This document shows positions 16,607-23,615 of a stretch of DNA of 46,285 bases, piece after piece. The position numbers were made by a program, and so were the translations under genes. Each line of letters starts with the position of its first letter. The stretch's first letter is position 1. The stretch is from contig JAJYLP010000019.1 of NCBI GenBank assembly GCA_021787615.1, positions 1 to 46,285 of the forward strand, written 5' to 3'. The stretch comes from Pseudomonadota bacterium. Its GTDB lineage: Bacteria > Pseudomonadota > Gammaproteobacteria > Steroidobacterales > Steroidobacteraceae. The notes beneath the pieces were generated by a model. The model saw only the letters and a list, made by a program, of their open reading frames with translations, was not told the DNA's origin and did no database searches.

Positions 16607-18214
16607 CTACGTCCACTCGATCACGGCGTAGGAGCGCGCCGGAAGCTCGAGCCGGGTGCGCCGGCCGCGCGCGACCGGCACCTCGAGGCGCTGCGGATGC
16701 ACGCGCCGCGGCGCGCGGAAGCTGTTGGTCGCATCCAGATCCTCGCCCGTGAGCACATAGGCCGCGCCGACCCGCGCGGGCGCGGCGCTCTCCCACACGA
16801 TCTCGACCTGGCGCGCGCGCTCGAGATCGCGATTGAGCGCGAACAGGGTGCGCCGCCCCGTGGTGGCATCGAAGGTCGCCGCGGCATCGATGTAGGGCAC
16901 CGGCCCGATGCCCGGCACCGGGTAAGTCGGCGCATCGACCAGCAGCTCGAGGCTCGCGCCGCGGGCGAACTCGAGCGCCCAGCGGTAGGGGTAGTAGATG
17001 GTTTGCAGGTACAGGCCATGCGCGTCGGTCATGATGGGCGCGAGCGCGTTCACCAGCTGCGCCAGGCACCCGATGCGGATCCGGTCGGCGTGCCGCATCA
17101 TCGTGTTGAGCATGCCGCCGACGACGAGCGCATCGGCGAGGGTGTAAACCTCCTCGAGCAGGTGCGGGGCGAGCTGACGGTCGCCGTTGCCCTGGGTCTT
17201 GCCGTAATCCCACACGTTCCACTCATCGAGCGCGAGCGCGAGGCGCTTGCGCGCGCCGAGACGGGTGCGCACGTACTCGCACACGGCGAGCTTGTCGCGG
17301 ATCTGCCGCTCGAGCACGCGGTTGAGCGCGACGTACTTCGCCGTGCTGCCGCCGGTCTGCGCGCGCGTGTCGCCCAGATAGCAGTGCACCGAGACCGCAT
17401 CCACCTCGTGGTAGCAATGCTTCAGCGCCTCGCGGTCCCACTCGAGGTAACTCGCGAGCGCCGGGTCGCTCGAGCCGCAGGCGACGAGGTAGATCGAGCG
17501 GTCCACCCGGCGCATCGCCTGGGCGGCATCAGCGGCCTTGCGCCCGTAGCGCTCGCCGCTCATGTGGCCGATCTCCCACGGCCCGAACAGCTCGTTGCCA
17601 AGTCCCCAGAAGCGCACCCCGTACGGGGCCGGATGGCCGTAGCGGCTGCGCAGATCGCTCCAGCGGGTGCCGGCGGGCAGGTTGCAGTACTCGACCAGCG
17701 CCGCGGCCTGCATGATCGTGCCGGTGCCGAGGTTCACGGTGAGGTACGGCAAGGTGCCTGCGGCCTTGCACCAGGCCAGGAACTCATCGGTCCCGAAGCG
17801 GTTGGTCTCGATGGTGTTCCAGGCCAGATCGAGCGTGCGCGGCCGCGCCTTCGGCGGGCCGATGCCCTCCTCCCAGTTGTATTGGGACACGAAGCTGCCG
17901 CCCGGATAGCGCACGATGGGCACGCCGAGCTTGCGCACCGCCTCGAGCACGTCGGTGCGAAAGCCCTGCGCGTCGGCGAGCGGCGAGCCCGGCTGGTAGA
18001 TGCCGTGGTACACCGCCCGGCCGAGATGCTCGAGGAACGAGCCGAAGAGCTTGCGATCGAGCGAGCCGATCGGGCGGCGCACATCGAAGTAGATGCGGCT
18101 GCCCCTCCCGGCAGAGGCGCCGCGCGCGTTGACGGCGCGCAGCAGCCCCGGCGCCGCAAGGGCGGCATAGGCGCTCTGGCGCACGAAGTGGCGGCGGGAG
18201 GACGAAAACATCAT
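16607..18214 (-). CDS. GH51-type alpha-L-arabinofuranosidase, Tat-exported
   Basis: The 535-residue protein begins with a twin-arginine-like signal (SSRRHFVRQSAYAAL). The catalytic part is GH51-like: LFGSFLEHLGRAVYHGIY and VPIVRYPGGSFVSQYNWEEGIGP near the start, WGLGNELFGPW with the acid/base Glu in the middle, and LALDEWNVWDYG with the nucleophile Glu later; a C-terminal beta-sandwich follows (ALNRDLERARQVEIVW). It releases arabinofuranose from plant polymers or oligosaccharides in the periplasm or outside. Two ATGs stand next to each other at the start and no good ribosome binding site is visible. A perfect palindrome 63 bases upstream suggests control by a LacI-type repressor. No other arabinan gene is nearby. 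Confidence 0.88.
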   Translation of the reverse strand: MMFSSSRRHFVRQSAYAALAAPGLLRAVNARGASAGRGSRIYFDVRRPIGSLDRKLFGSFLEHLGRAVYHGIYQPGSPLADAQGFRTDVLEAVRKLGVPIVRYPGGSFVSQYNWEEGIGPPKARPRTLDLAWNTIETNRFGTDEFLAWCKAAGTLPYLTVNLGTGTIMQAAALVEYCNLPAGTRWSDLRSRYGHPAPYGVRFWGLGNELFGPWEIGHMSGERYGRKAADAAQAMRRVDRSIYLVACGSSDPALASYLEWDREALKHCYHEVDAVSVHCYLGDTRAQTGGSTAKYVALNRVLERQIRDKLAVCEYVRTRLGARKRLALALDEWNVWDYGKTQGNGDRQLAPHLLEEVYTLADALVVGGMLNTMMRHADRIRIGCLAQLVNALAPIMTDAHGLYLQTIYYPYRWALEFARGASLELLVDAPTYPVPGIGPVPYIDAAATFDATTGRRTLFALNRDLERARQVEIVWESAAPARVGAAYVLTGEDLDATNSFRAPRRVHPQRLEVPVARGRRTRLELPARSYAVIEWT

Positions 18215-18276
18215 GGCGGGCGCCCTGTCGTTCCGGATCGGCCGGCTCGGGCGGCGCTACGGACGGCGGCCCAGTC

Positions 18277-18290
18277 TGATAGCGCTATCA
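18277..18290. promoter_or_regulatory. Perfect 14-bp palindrome TGATAGCGCTATCA
   Basis: TGATAGCGCTATCA is fully self-complementary, with the central GCGC core of LacI-family operators (compare the TGNNAGCGCTNNCA class). It lies in the 225-base gap between the divergent GH51 gene and the M28-like gene, 63 bases before the GH51 start. It differs from the AAACGTTT core seen at the LacI gene in this window, so its regulator is probably encoded elsewhere. Confidence 0.55.
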
Positions 18291-18439
18291 TGTGTCGGAG
18301 TATCCCCCGTGGCCGCCCGAGCGTCAAGGGTGCACCGGTTTTGAATCACCGCCCGGAGGGCGCGACGCCCATGAAGAATTCGTAACCGCGCCACCGCGGC
18401 GCCCCCCTTATCATGCGCGCCGTGCACACCGACGGTTCC

Positions 18440-20176
18440 ATGCGCCGCCTGCTCGCCGTTTTGCTGCTCGTCCTGGCGCTCGCCGGCTGCCACAGACGCA
18501 CCGAGCACTACAAGCCCGTGGGGCTGCTCGCCACCGCCGCCTCGAGCACCCCGCCGCCGATGGCGATCACGCTCGCGCCCGAGATCAACCAGGCCGACTT
18601 CCTGCGCTACGACCGGACGCTCGCCTCGAGCGCCTTGGGCGGCCGCAAGCCGGCCACGCGCGGGGAAGTGCTGACCACGCACTATCTGATCGCGCAGCTG
18701 AAGGCCATGGGCATCGCACCCGGGTACCGCGGCCGGTGGCTGCAGCCCGTGCCGGTGGTCTCCACGCGGTTGCTCAACACCGGCGCGCGGCTCATCGTGC
18801 GGCTGCCGGGCGGGACGCAGAGCTTCGCCTACGGCACGGACATGCTCGCCGCCACGCAGCAGGCGCGAGCGCGCGTGAGCATCGCGGCGGCGCCCGTGGT
18901 GTTCGTCGGCTACGGGATCGACGCACCCACGCGGCAGTGGAACGATTATCAGGGCCTCGACGTGCGCGGCAAGATCGTCATCGTGCTCGCCAACGACCCG
19001 GGCGAGGCGAGCAGTCCCGACTCCCCCCTCAGCCGCTACGGCCTCGCGCGCTACAAGTTCGAGCAGGCGGCACGGATGGGAGCAGCCGGTTGCTTCATCA
19101 TCCACGCCGGGCTCGCCTCGGACCACACCTGGAGCGCACTGCGCAATGCCAGCGCCAGCGCCGCGCAGAGCCTGCCGGCCAATGTGGCGCCGGGCCCCCG
19201 GCTCGCCGTGGCCGGTTGGCTGCGGCATGCCGCCGCCGAGCGGCTCTTCAGCGCCGCGGGCCTCGACCTCGATGAGCTGACCCGGCAGGCCTCGCAGCCG
19301 CAGTTCAAGGCGGTAACGCTCCCGGGCAGCGCCTCGATCCGCCTGGACAGTGCCGTGGAATACGGCTGGACCGACAACGTGCTCGGCTGGATCCGCGGCA
19401 CCACCCATCCGCGGCAAGTGGTGATCTACAGCGCCCACTGGGACGGGCTCGGTACGATCCGCGGCCCGCGCGGGCGGCCGCAGCGCCTGCCGGGGGCCAT
19501 CGACAACGCCAGCGGCGTCGCGGCGCTGCTCGAGATCGCCGACTCGTTCGCGCACCGCAAGAGCCGGCCGCTGCGCAGCGTCCTGTTCCTGCTGCCGACG
19601 CTCGGGCAGGCCGGGCAGCTCGGCTCGCGCTACTACGTGCAGCACCCGGTGTTTCCGCTCGATCAGACGGTCGCCGACATCAACATCGACCTGTGGCCCA
19701 TCCTCGGCCGCGCACGCGACATGTCGGTCTACGGCACGGCGCAGTCGGCGCTCCAGAGCGAGCTGGCGCAGCTGCTCTCGCTGCAGGGCCGCACCCTCAC
19801 CCGCGATCCGGCGCCCGCCACTGGACTCTTTTACCGCTCCGACCAGTACAGTTTTGCCCGCGCCGGCGTGCCCTCACTGCTCGCCACGCCCGGTTTTGAC
19901 CTGGTGAGCGGCGGGCGCGAAGCGGGCGAGACACAGTGGCGCCGCTACCTGATGGAGCGCCTCGATACGCCCCAGGACGCCTTCGATCCGCATTGGGATT
20001 TGAGCGGCACGCTCGAGGACATCCAGACGCTCTACCTGCTCGGGCGCGACCTCGCCGACGGCACGGCATGGCCGGACTGGGCGCCCGACAGCCCGTACCG
20101 CGCTCGGCGCGACGCGATGATGAAAAACGTGCCGGGCGCGCTGCCGCCGGCCGTCGAGAGCGCCTCAGCCCCCTAG
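18440..20176 (+). CDS. M28-like peptidase lipoprotein with altered active site
   Basis: From the ATG at 18440 the product is 578 residues and opens with a lipoprotein signal (LLAVLLLVLALAGC). An in-frame ATG nine codons upstream (18413) is equally possible; neither has a clear ribosome binding site. A PA-type insert (VVFVGYGIDAP, GKIVIVLANDPG, AAGCFIIHAG) is followed by the M28 zinc-peptidase fold: SAHWDGLG with His and Asp, and GAIDNASGVAALLEIA with the bridging Asp. The usual catalytic EE before the LGS loop is missing: the protein reads PTLGQAGQLGSRYY. The last metal His position reads SDQYSFARAGVP. It may be inactive or use a different chemistry. It ends 12 bases inside the convergent phosphopantetheinyl transferase gene. 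Confidence 0.8.
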   Translation: MRRLLAVLLLVLALAGCHRRTEHYKPVGLLATAASSTPPPMAITLAPEINQADFLRYDRTLASSALGGRKPATRGEVLTTHYLIAQLKAMGIAPGYRGRWLQPVPVVSTRLLNTGARLIVRLPGGTQSFAYGTDMLAATQQARARVSIAAAPVVFVGYGIDAPTRQWNDYQGLDVRGKIVIVLANDPGEASSPDSPLSRYGLARYKFEQAARMGAAGCFIIHAGLASDHTWSALRNASASAAQSLPANVAPGPRLAVAGWLRHAAAERLFSAAGLDLDELTRQASQPQFKAVTLPGSASIRLDSAVEYGWTDNVLGWIRGTTHPRQVVIYSAHWDGLGTIRGPRGRPQRLPGAIDNASGVAALLEIADSFAHRKSRPLRSVLFLLPTLGQAGQLGSRYYVQHPVFPLDQTVADINIDLWPILGRARDMSVYGTAQSALQSELAQLLSLQGRTLTRDPAPATGLFYRSDQYSFARAGVPSLLATPGFDLVSGGREAGETQWRRYLMERLDTPQDAFDPHWDLSGTLEDIQTLYLLGRDLADGTAWPDWAPDSPYRARRDAMMKNVPGALPPAVESASAP

Positions 20177-20980
20177 CGAGGTGTCCGCCACACCGCGCTC
20201 GGCTTCGATTCCGCTCGCGCACGCGAGGGCTGGACTCAACGGCCGCGCCCACGCGAGCGGCACCGTCTCTTGGACCGTCAGCCTCAGCGCCTGCGGCCCC
20301 TGCCGCGCGGCGCACACCGCGAGCGTGTAGTGCCCGCGCAGCGTGAACTGCGCGAGCGCCCAGCGCGCCGCTTCGTCGACGAAGATACCCGTGAAGGACA
20401 GCTGCACCGAAGCCGGCTCGCTGAACTCGAAGGCGACACCGCGCAGCGGCAATCGCAGACCCACGCCGCGCGCCTTGAGGTACGACTCCTTCAGCGTCCA
20501 CAGCTCGAAGAATCGCCACCGCCGGGCCTCGGCGGGCAGGGCGCTCAGCGCCTCGCGCTCCTGCGGCGCAAAGTACCGCTCGAGCGCCACGGTGTCGGTG
20601 CGGCGGCCGGCATCCTCCACATCAACGCCGAGCGAGCGCCCGGTGGCAACGGCAAGCACCACCAGATCGCCGCTGTGCGCGATGTTGAACTCGATCGGCG
20701 GCAGCGGCTGCGGCGCCACGATGCGCGGGCGGCCGTTGGCATCGGCGCCGAACGCCCACGCCTCGGGGGGAACGGGCGCATGACGTGACAGCACGGTGCG
20801 TACCAGCGCCCGCGCGGCCAGATCTCGCCTGCGGTCGGCGGGCACGCGCAGCCGCCCCTGGCGCTCGCGCTCGGGCGCATCGAGCAGCGCCCGATAGTCC
20901 TCCCACCGCCGCGCGGCGTCGATGTCCGCAAGCCAGGTGCACCACAATTCGATGCGCTGCGGATCGAGCGGCCGGCTCAT
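20165..20980 (-). CDS. 4'-phosphopantetheinyl transferase, Sfp type
   Basis: A 271-residue enzyme that moves the phosphopantetheine arm of coenzyme A to a carrier protein. The start MSRPLDPQRIELW at 20980 is chosen because the frame upstream is low-complexity. The family signatures are present: IEFNIAHSGDLVVLAVA, then SLGVDVEDAGR with magnesium ligands, then RFFELWTLKESYLKARG. Length fits the Sfp/Gsp class. It lies 43 bases after hpnB on the same strand and could be cotranscribed with it. No carrier protein, polyketide or peptide synthase gene is present in this window, so its partner is unknown. Confidence 0.9.
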   Translation of the reverse strand: MSRPLDPQRIELWCTWLADIDAARRWEDYRALLDAPERERQGRLRVPADRRRDLAARALVRTVLSRHAPVPPEAWAFGADANGRPRIVAPQPLPPIEFNIAHSGDLVVLAVATGRSLGVDVEDAGRRTDTVALERYFAPQEREALSALPAEARRWRFFELWTLKESYLKARGVGLRLPLRGVAFEFSEPASVQLSFTGIFVDEAARWALAQFTLRGHYTLAVCAARQGPQALRLTVQETVPLAWARPLSPALACASGIEAERGVADTSLGG

Positions 20981-21023
20981 GCCCGGCCCCCGCGGCGCGC
21001 GGCGCTTTGCGCCGACATCGCGC

Positions 21024-22175
21024 TCAGCCTCCCGCGGCGCGCGCATCCTGCGCGCGCCCCTTCCACTGGCCACCGCGGCCCGAGGCGTAGCGCAGGGCCG
21101 AGTGCAGCGTCGCGCCGGCGTAAAAAAGCGCCACGGCCGGCAGCAACAGCGCGTAGGCGGGCGCGAGCCGGTAGAAGCGCACCAGAGGCAGATAGGCGAG
21201 CGTCATGAGCCCCCAGGCGAGTCCCCCGAGCGCCATGCACAACGGCTCACCGCTCGCGAGCAGCAGCGGCGGGGCCACGTAGGTCACGGCGAGCCCGGCG
21301 AGCGACGCGGCAAGCAGAGCCCAGGAGTGGCGCAGCTGGTTGAACGCAGTGCGTGAGATCATCGCGCCGATCTCGGCGAACGAGCCATAGACGCGCAGGC
21401 TGCGGGTGCCGCTCGCGAGGCCGAGCCACAGCGATCCGCCGCTCGCCTTGACCCGTGCAGCGAGCGCGCAGTCATCGATGATCTCGCCGCGGATCGCCTC
21501 GAGTCCGCCGGCGCGTGCAAGCGCCGCCGGGCGGATCAGGATGCACCCGCCCGCTGCCCCCGCGGTGCGCGAGGCGCCGCTGGCGATCCAGCGCGGCGGG
21601 TAGAGCTTGAAGAAGAAGAACACGAATGCCGGAATCAGACAGCGCTCCGCCCAAGTCGCGCTCGAGAGCCGCACCATCACCGACACCAGATCACGCCGCT
21701 GCCGCTCGGCCTGAGAGGCCAGCGCCGCCACCGAATCGCGGGCGTGCTCGATGTCCGCGTCGGTGAACAGCAGGAAGTCGGGCCCGTGCCGCTCGGCGGC
21801 GGCCACGCCCTGCGCCATCGCCCAGAGCTTGCCGCTCCAGCCGGGCGCAAGCGGCGCGGCCGCGAGCACCGTGAGCCGGCCCTCTCCGCCTGCGGCCGCA
21901 GCCGCCCGCCGCGCCTCCCCGGCCGTGTCGTCCGTGCTGCCGTCGTCCACCACGATCACCTGCAGCTCGCCGTCCCAGCGCTGCTCGAGCAGCGAGCGTA
22001 CCGCGCGGCCGATGTGCTCGGCCTCATTGCGCGCCGGCACGATCGCCACGATCCGCCCGCCCGCCGGGCCGGCGGCCGCGGGCAAGATGCGTGGCAGCCA
22101 GAATCGGCCGCGCGCGAGCAGCAGATACACCCAGATGGCGAGCGGCACGGCGGCCGCGAGGCACGGATCGGTCAT
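21024..22175 (-). CDS. hpnB: Hopanoid-associated glycosyltransferase HpnB
   Basis: A 383-residue membrane-bound GT2-family glycosyltransferase. After one N-terminal membrane helix it has IVAIVPARNEAEHIGRAV, VIVVDDGSTDDTAG and LLFTDADIEH (the DxD-type metal site), then GGCILIRPAAL and DDCALAARVK, and four or so C-terminal helices. Sequence order and length match the HpnB family found in hopanoid clusters; its sugar acceptor is not established to my knowledge. The ATG is preceded by a strong hairpin (22181-22197) and no ribosome binding site. The tnpB element lies about 60-75 bases upstream and separates the gene from hpnA, so it may have lost its original operon promoter. Confidence 0.88.
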   Translation of the reverse strand: MTDPCLAAAVPLAIWVYLLLARGRFWLPRILPAAAGPAGGRIVAIVPARNEAEHIGRAVRSLLEQRWDGELQVIVVDDGSTDDTAGEARRAAAAAGGEGRLTVLAAAPLAPGWSGKLWAMAQGVAAAERHGPDFLLFTDADIEHARDSVAALASQAERQRRDLVSVMVRLSSATWAERCLIPAFVFFFFKLYPPRWIASGASRTAGAAGGCILIRPAALARAGGLEAIRGEIIDDCALAARVKASGGSLWLGLASGTRSLRVYGSFAEIGAMISRTAFNQLRHSWALLAASLAGLAVTYVAPPLLLASGEPLCMALGGLAWGLMTLAYLPLVRFYRLAPAYALLLPAVALFYAGATLHSALRYASGRGGQWKGRAQDARAAGG

Positions 22176-22180
22176 CCGCG

Positions 22181-22197
22181 CCGGCCCGCGGGGCCGG
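22181..22197. repeat. GC hairpin just upstream of hpnB
   Basis: CCGGCCC (22181-22187), loop GCG, GGGCCGG (22191-22197) form a perfect 7-bp stem six bases before the hpnB ATG. In the hpnB mRNA it would fold next to the ribosome site and could lower translation. There is no T-run, so it is not a classical terminator. Confidence 0.45.
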
Positions 22198-22246
22198 ACC
22201 CCTCGACTGTCCGGTACGCATCACAAATCATCATTTTGACGTCCTC

Positions 22247-22288
22247 CTCGCCCTCGGCTTGCTAAGCCGCTTTGGCGGGAAAGGCGAG
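22247..22288 (-). repeat. Right-end hairpin / possible omega-RNA scaffold of the tnpB element
   Basis: CTCGCC (22247-22252) pairs with GGCGAG (22283-22288), and inside it CGGCTT (22255-22260) pairs with AAGCCG (22264-22269). The tnpB stop codon lies within this structure. In active TnpB systems the RNA guide scaffold overlaps this 3' end, and the guide is the flanking sequence just beyond it, here running towards hpnB. Folding is seen; a guide RNA is inferred. Confidence 0.5.
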
Positions 22289-23404
22289 GATTCCTTCTGC
22301 AAGACCGCGAGGTCCCACCGCGCGGATGAGCCGTGCACAGTTCACGTCACGGTCGTGGACCGCTTCGCATCCTGAGCGCAGCCATTCTCTCACTCCGAGA
22401 CCTTCCAGGCCCTTCGGGCCCGTGCGGCTGTGACAGCCGCTACCGGTCGGGGTCGAACCGGCTTCATCGACCTCGCGGAACGCTGCTCTTGCCTGATGGC
22501 ACGTGTACCGGAGCGGTGTTCTGAGCGCGCCGCATCCGGCATCGAGCACGGACTTCGCCAGGGAAGTCTGGGCAAGGGCGGAGGCGCTCACGCTGCCGAC
22601 GAAGATCGCCCGAGGGCGCAAGACCAGGGCGCGGGACAGCTTGTGCAGATGATCGGATCTGCGATTTTTGATCTCGGCATGGATCGCCCGGGCTCGACCC
22701 GGCTTGCCGGCGCGCTGCGCCCGAGCCAAGTCCGCCTCGAGATCCCGATAGAACCGCGGCGCCTCGACCTTGATGGCCTGCGAGGTGCCCCGCAAGTCCT
22801 TCAGGCCGAGGTCGATCCCGATCGCATCAGACGGGGCATGGCGGGATGCTTTTTCCCGCTTCACTCTCACGAGCGCGTTCCGATACCACCGGCCGCGAGC
22901 GTCCTCGCAGCAAGAGCCGCAACGGATGCGGTACTTCGCGAGATCCCAGCTATCCCAGAGCCGAATGTGCCGGCCCCTGAACCGCACGACACCCTGGGAG
23001 CGGCATCGGATCGCGACCGCCTTGAAGGGGACCCATCCCAGGCGGTCGTTCGAGCGCGCTCGACCCGAGACCCGCCAGCGCAGCCTGCGCCGGCGGAACG
23101 GCAGCCGGCGCCGCACGTACTGCTCGCTCACCGCCGGTACGGTCTGGGAATGCCGCTCAAGACCGCTCTTCGTGGCGCCGGCGGTGAACTCGTGCAGCTC
23201 CTCTGCCGAGCGAAACCGCCCCTCGCGCTCGAGGAGCGCCAGAGCACTCTCCTGGTCGTCGTTGCAGACAAAGTTGACCTCGCGAGCACGGGCTCGAGGC
23301 CATGGCACGTGCTGATCCCGCACGCCCCCGCAGGGTGCGCTCGCACTCATCCTGCGGACACGCGGACCGTCTACGCGGCATGTTTTCAATGTAGCTGTAT
23401 GCAC
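22262..23404 (-). CDS. tnpB: TnpB-like protein, zinc ribbon damaged
   Basis: The open frame is 380 residues. It matches the IS1341-like TnpB group: AIGIDLGLKDL with RuvC Asp198, KVEAPRFYRDLEADLARAQRA, SLAKSVLDAGCGALRTPLRY, and GPKGLEGLGVREW then VHDRDVN with Asp351/Asp353. TnpB proteins are RNA-guided nucleases. Here the zinc ribbon, normally two CxxC pairs, reads TGSGCHS and RSGCEA, so only Cys324 and Cys346 remain. The RuvC-II Glu region reads IFVGSVSASAL. A good promoter at 23388-23417 would start the RNA inside the first codons, so translation more likely begins at 23350 (MSASAPCGG) or later. Probably a recently decayed or inactive copy, although the frame is still open. Confidence 0.75.
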   Translation of the reverse strand: MHTATLKTCRVDGPRVRRMSASAPCGGVRDQHVPWPRARAREVNFVCNDDQESALALLEREGRFRSAEELHEFTAGATKSGLERHSQTVPAVSEQYVRRRLPFRRRRLRWRVSGRARSNDRLGWVPFKAVAIRCRSQGVVRFRGRHIRLWDSWDLAKYRIRCGSCCEDARGRWYRNALVRVKREKASRHAPSDAIGIDLGLKDLRGTSQAIKVEAPRFYRDLEADLARAQRAGKPGRARAIHAEIKNRRSDHLHKLSRALVLRPRAIFVGSVSASALAQTSLAKSVLDAGCGALRTPLRYTCHQARAAFREVDEAGSTPTGSGCHSRTGPKGLEGLGVREWLRSGCEAVHDRDVNCARLIRAVGPRGLAEGILAFPAKAA

Positions 23405-23417
23405 ATCCAGCTGTCAA
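23388..23417 (-). promoter_or_regulatory. Promoter of tnpB
   Basis: On the minus strand TTGACA (23417-23412), an 18-base spacer and TACATT (23393-23388) form a near-consensus sigma70 promoter. Its expected start point, near 23380, lies downstream of the first in-frame ATG (23404), which argues for a later translation start. Confidence 0.5.
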
Positions 23418-23443
23418 GGCGTACCGCCACAGACGTCTTAATT

Positions 23444-23463
23444 CTCCGCCATGAATGGCGGAG
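23444..23463. repeat. Left-end hairpin of the tnpB element
   Basis: CTCCGCCAT-GA-ATGGCGGAG is a perfect 9-bp stem with a 2-base loop. Such short perfect hairpins mark the ends recognised by HUH transposases of IS200/IS605 elements. Confidence 0.6.
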
Positions 23464-23615
23464 TCTTACCGCGTGTCGGATAATCCGCGCTTCCATCGGT
23501 GGTCCGAGGCCGCCGCGCCGCTCGTGCTGCGCGGGGTGGGCGGCGGCGCACGGTGGCTCCATGCACGGCAGGATCGAGGCCGCGGCCCGATGGCGCGGGA
23601 GCAACGCTGATTGAC

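Larger units (their letters stand above)
22238..23463 (-). mobile_element. tnpB-only IS200/IS605-type element
   Basis: The element holds one gene, tnpB, and no tnpA. It is bounded by subterminal hairpins typical of the family: a branched one at 22247-22288 overlapping the end of tnpB, and CTCCGCCAT-GA-ATGGCGGAG at 23444-23463. The exact ends are uncertain because such elements make no target duplication. The GACGTCCTCCTCGCC sequence at the tnpB 3' side resembles right ends of IS1341-like elements. It sits between hpnB and the Omp85-like gene inside the hopanoid island. Without tnpA it can move only with help from a transposase elsewhere. Confidence 0.75.

Noticed and set aside
16607-18214. 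Assigning the GH51 gene to the nucleoside locus
   Set aside because: It could in principle act on furanosides, but its catalytic motifs are those of arabinofuranosidases, it is on the other strand, and its operator-like palindrome is of a different type.
22181-22197. Rho-independent terminator upstream of hpnB
   Set aside because: The stem is perfect but lacks a T-run on either strand, so it is listed only as a hairpin.
23499-23615. N-terminal extension of the Omp85-like protein from a GTG at 23499
   Set aside because: The added 39 residues are Arg- and Ala-rich, precede the signal peptide and overlap no family motif.
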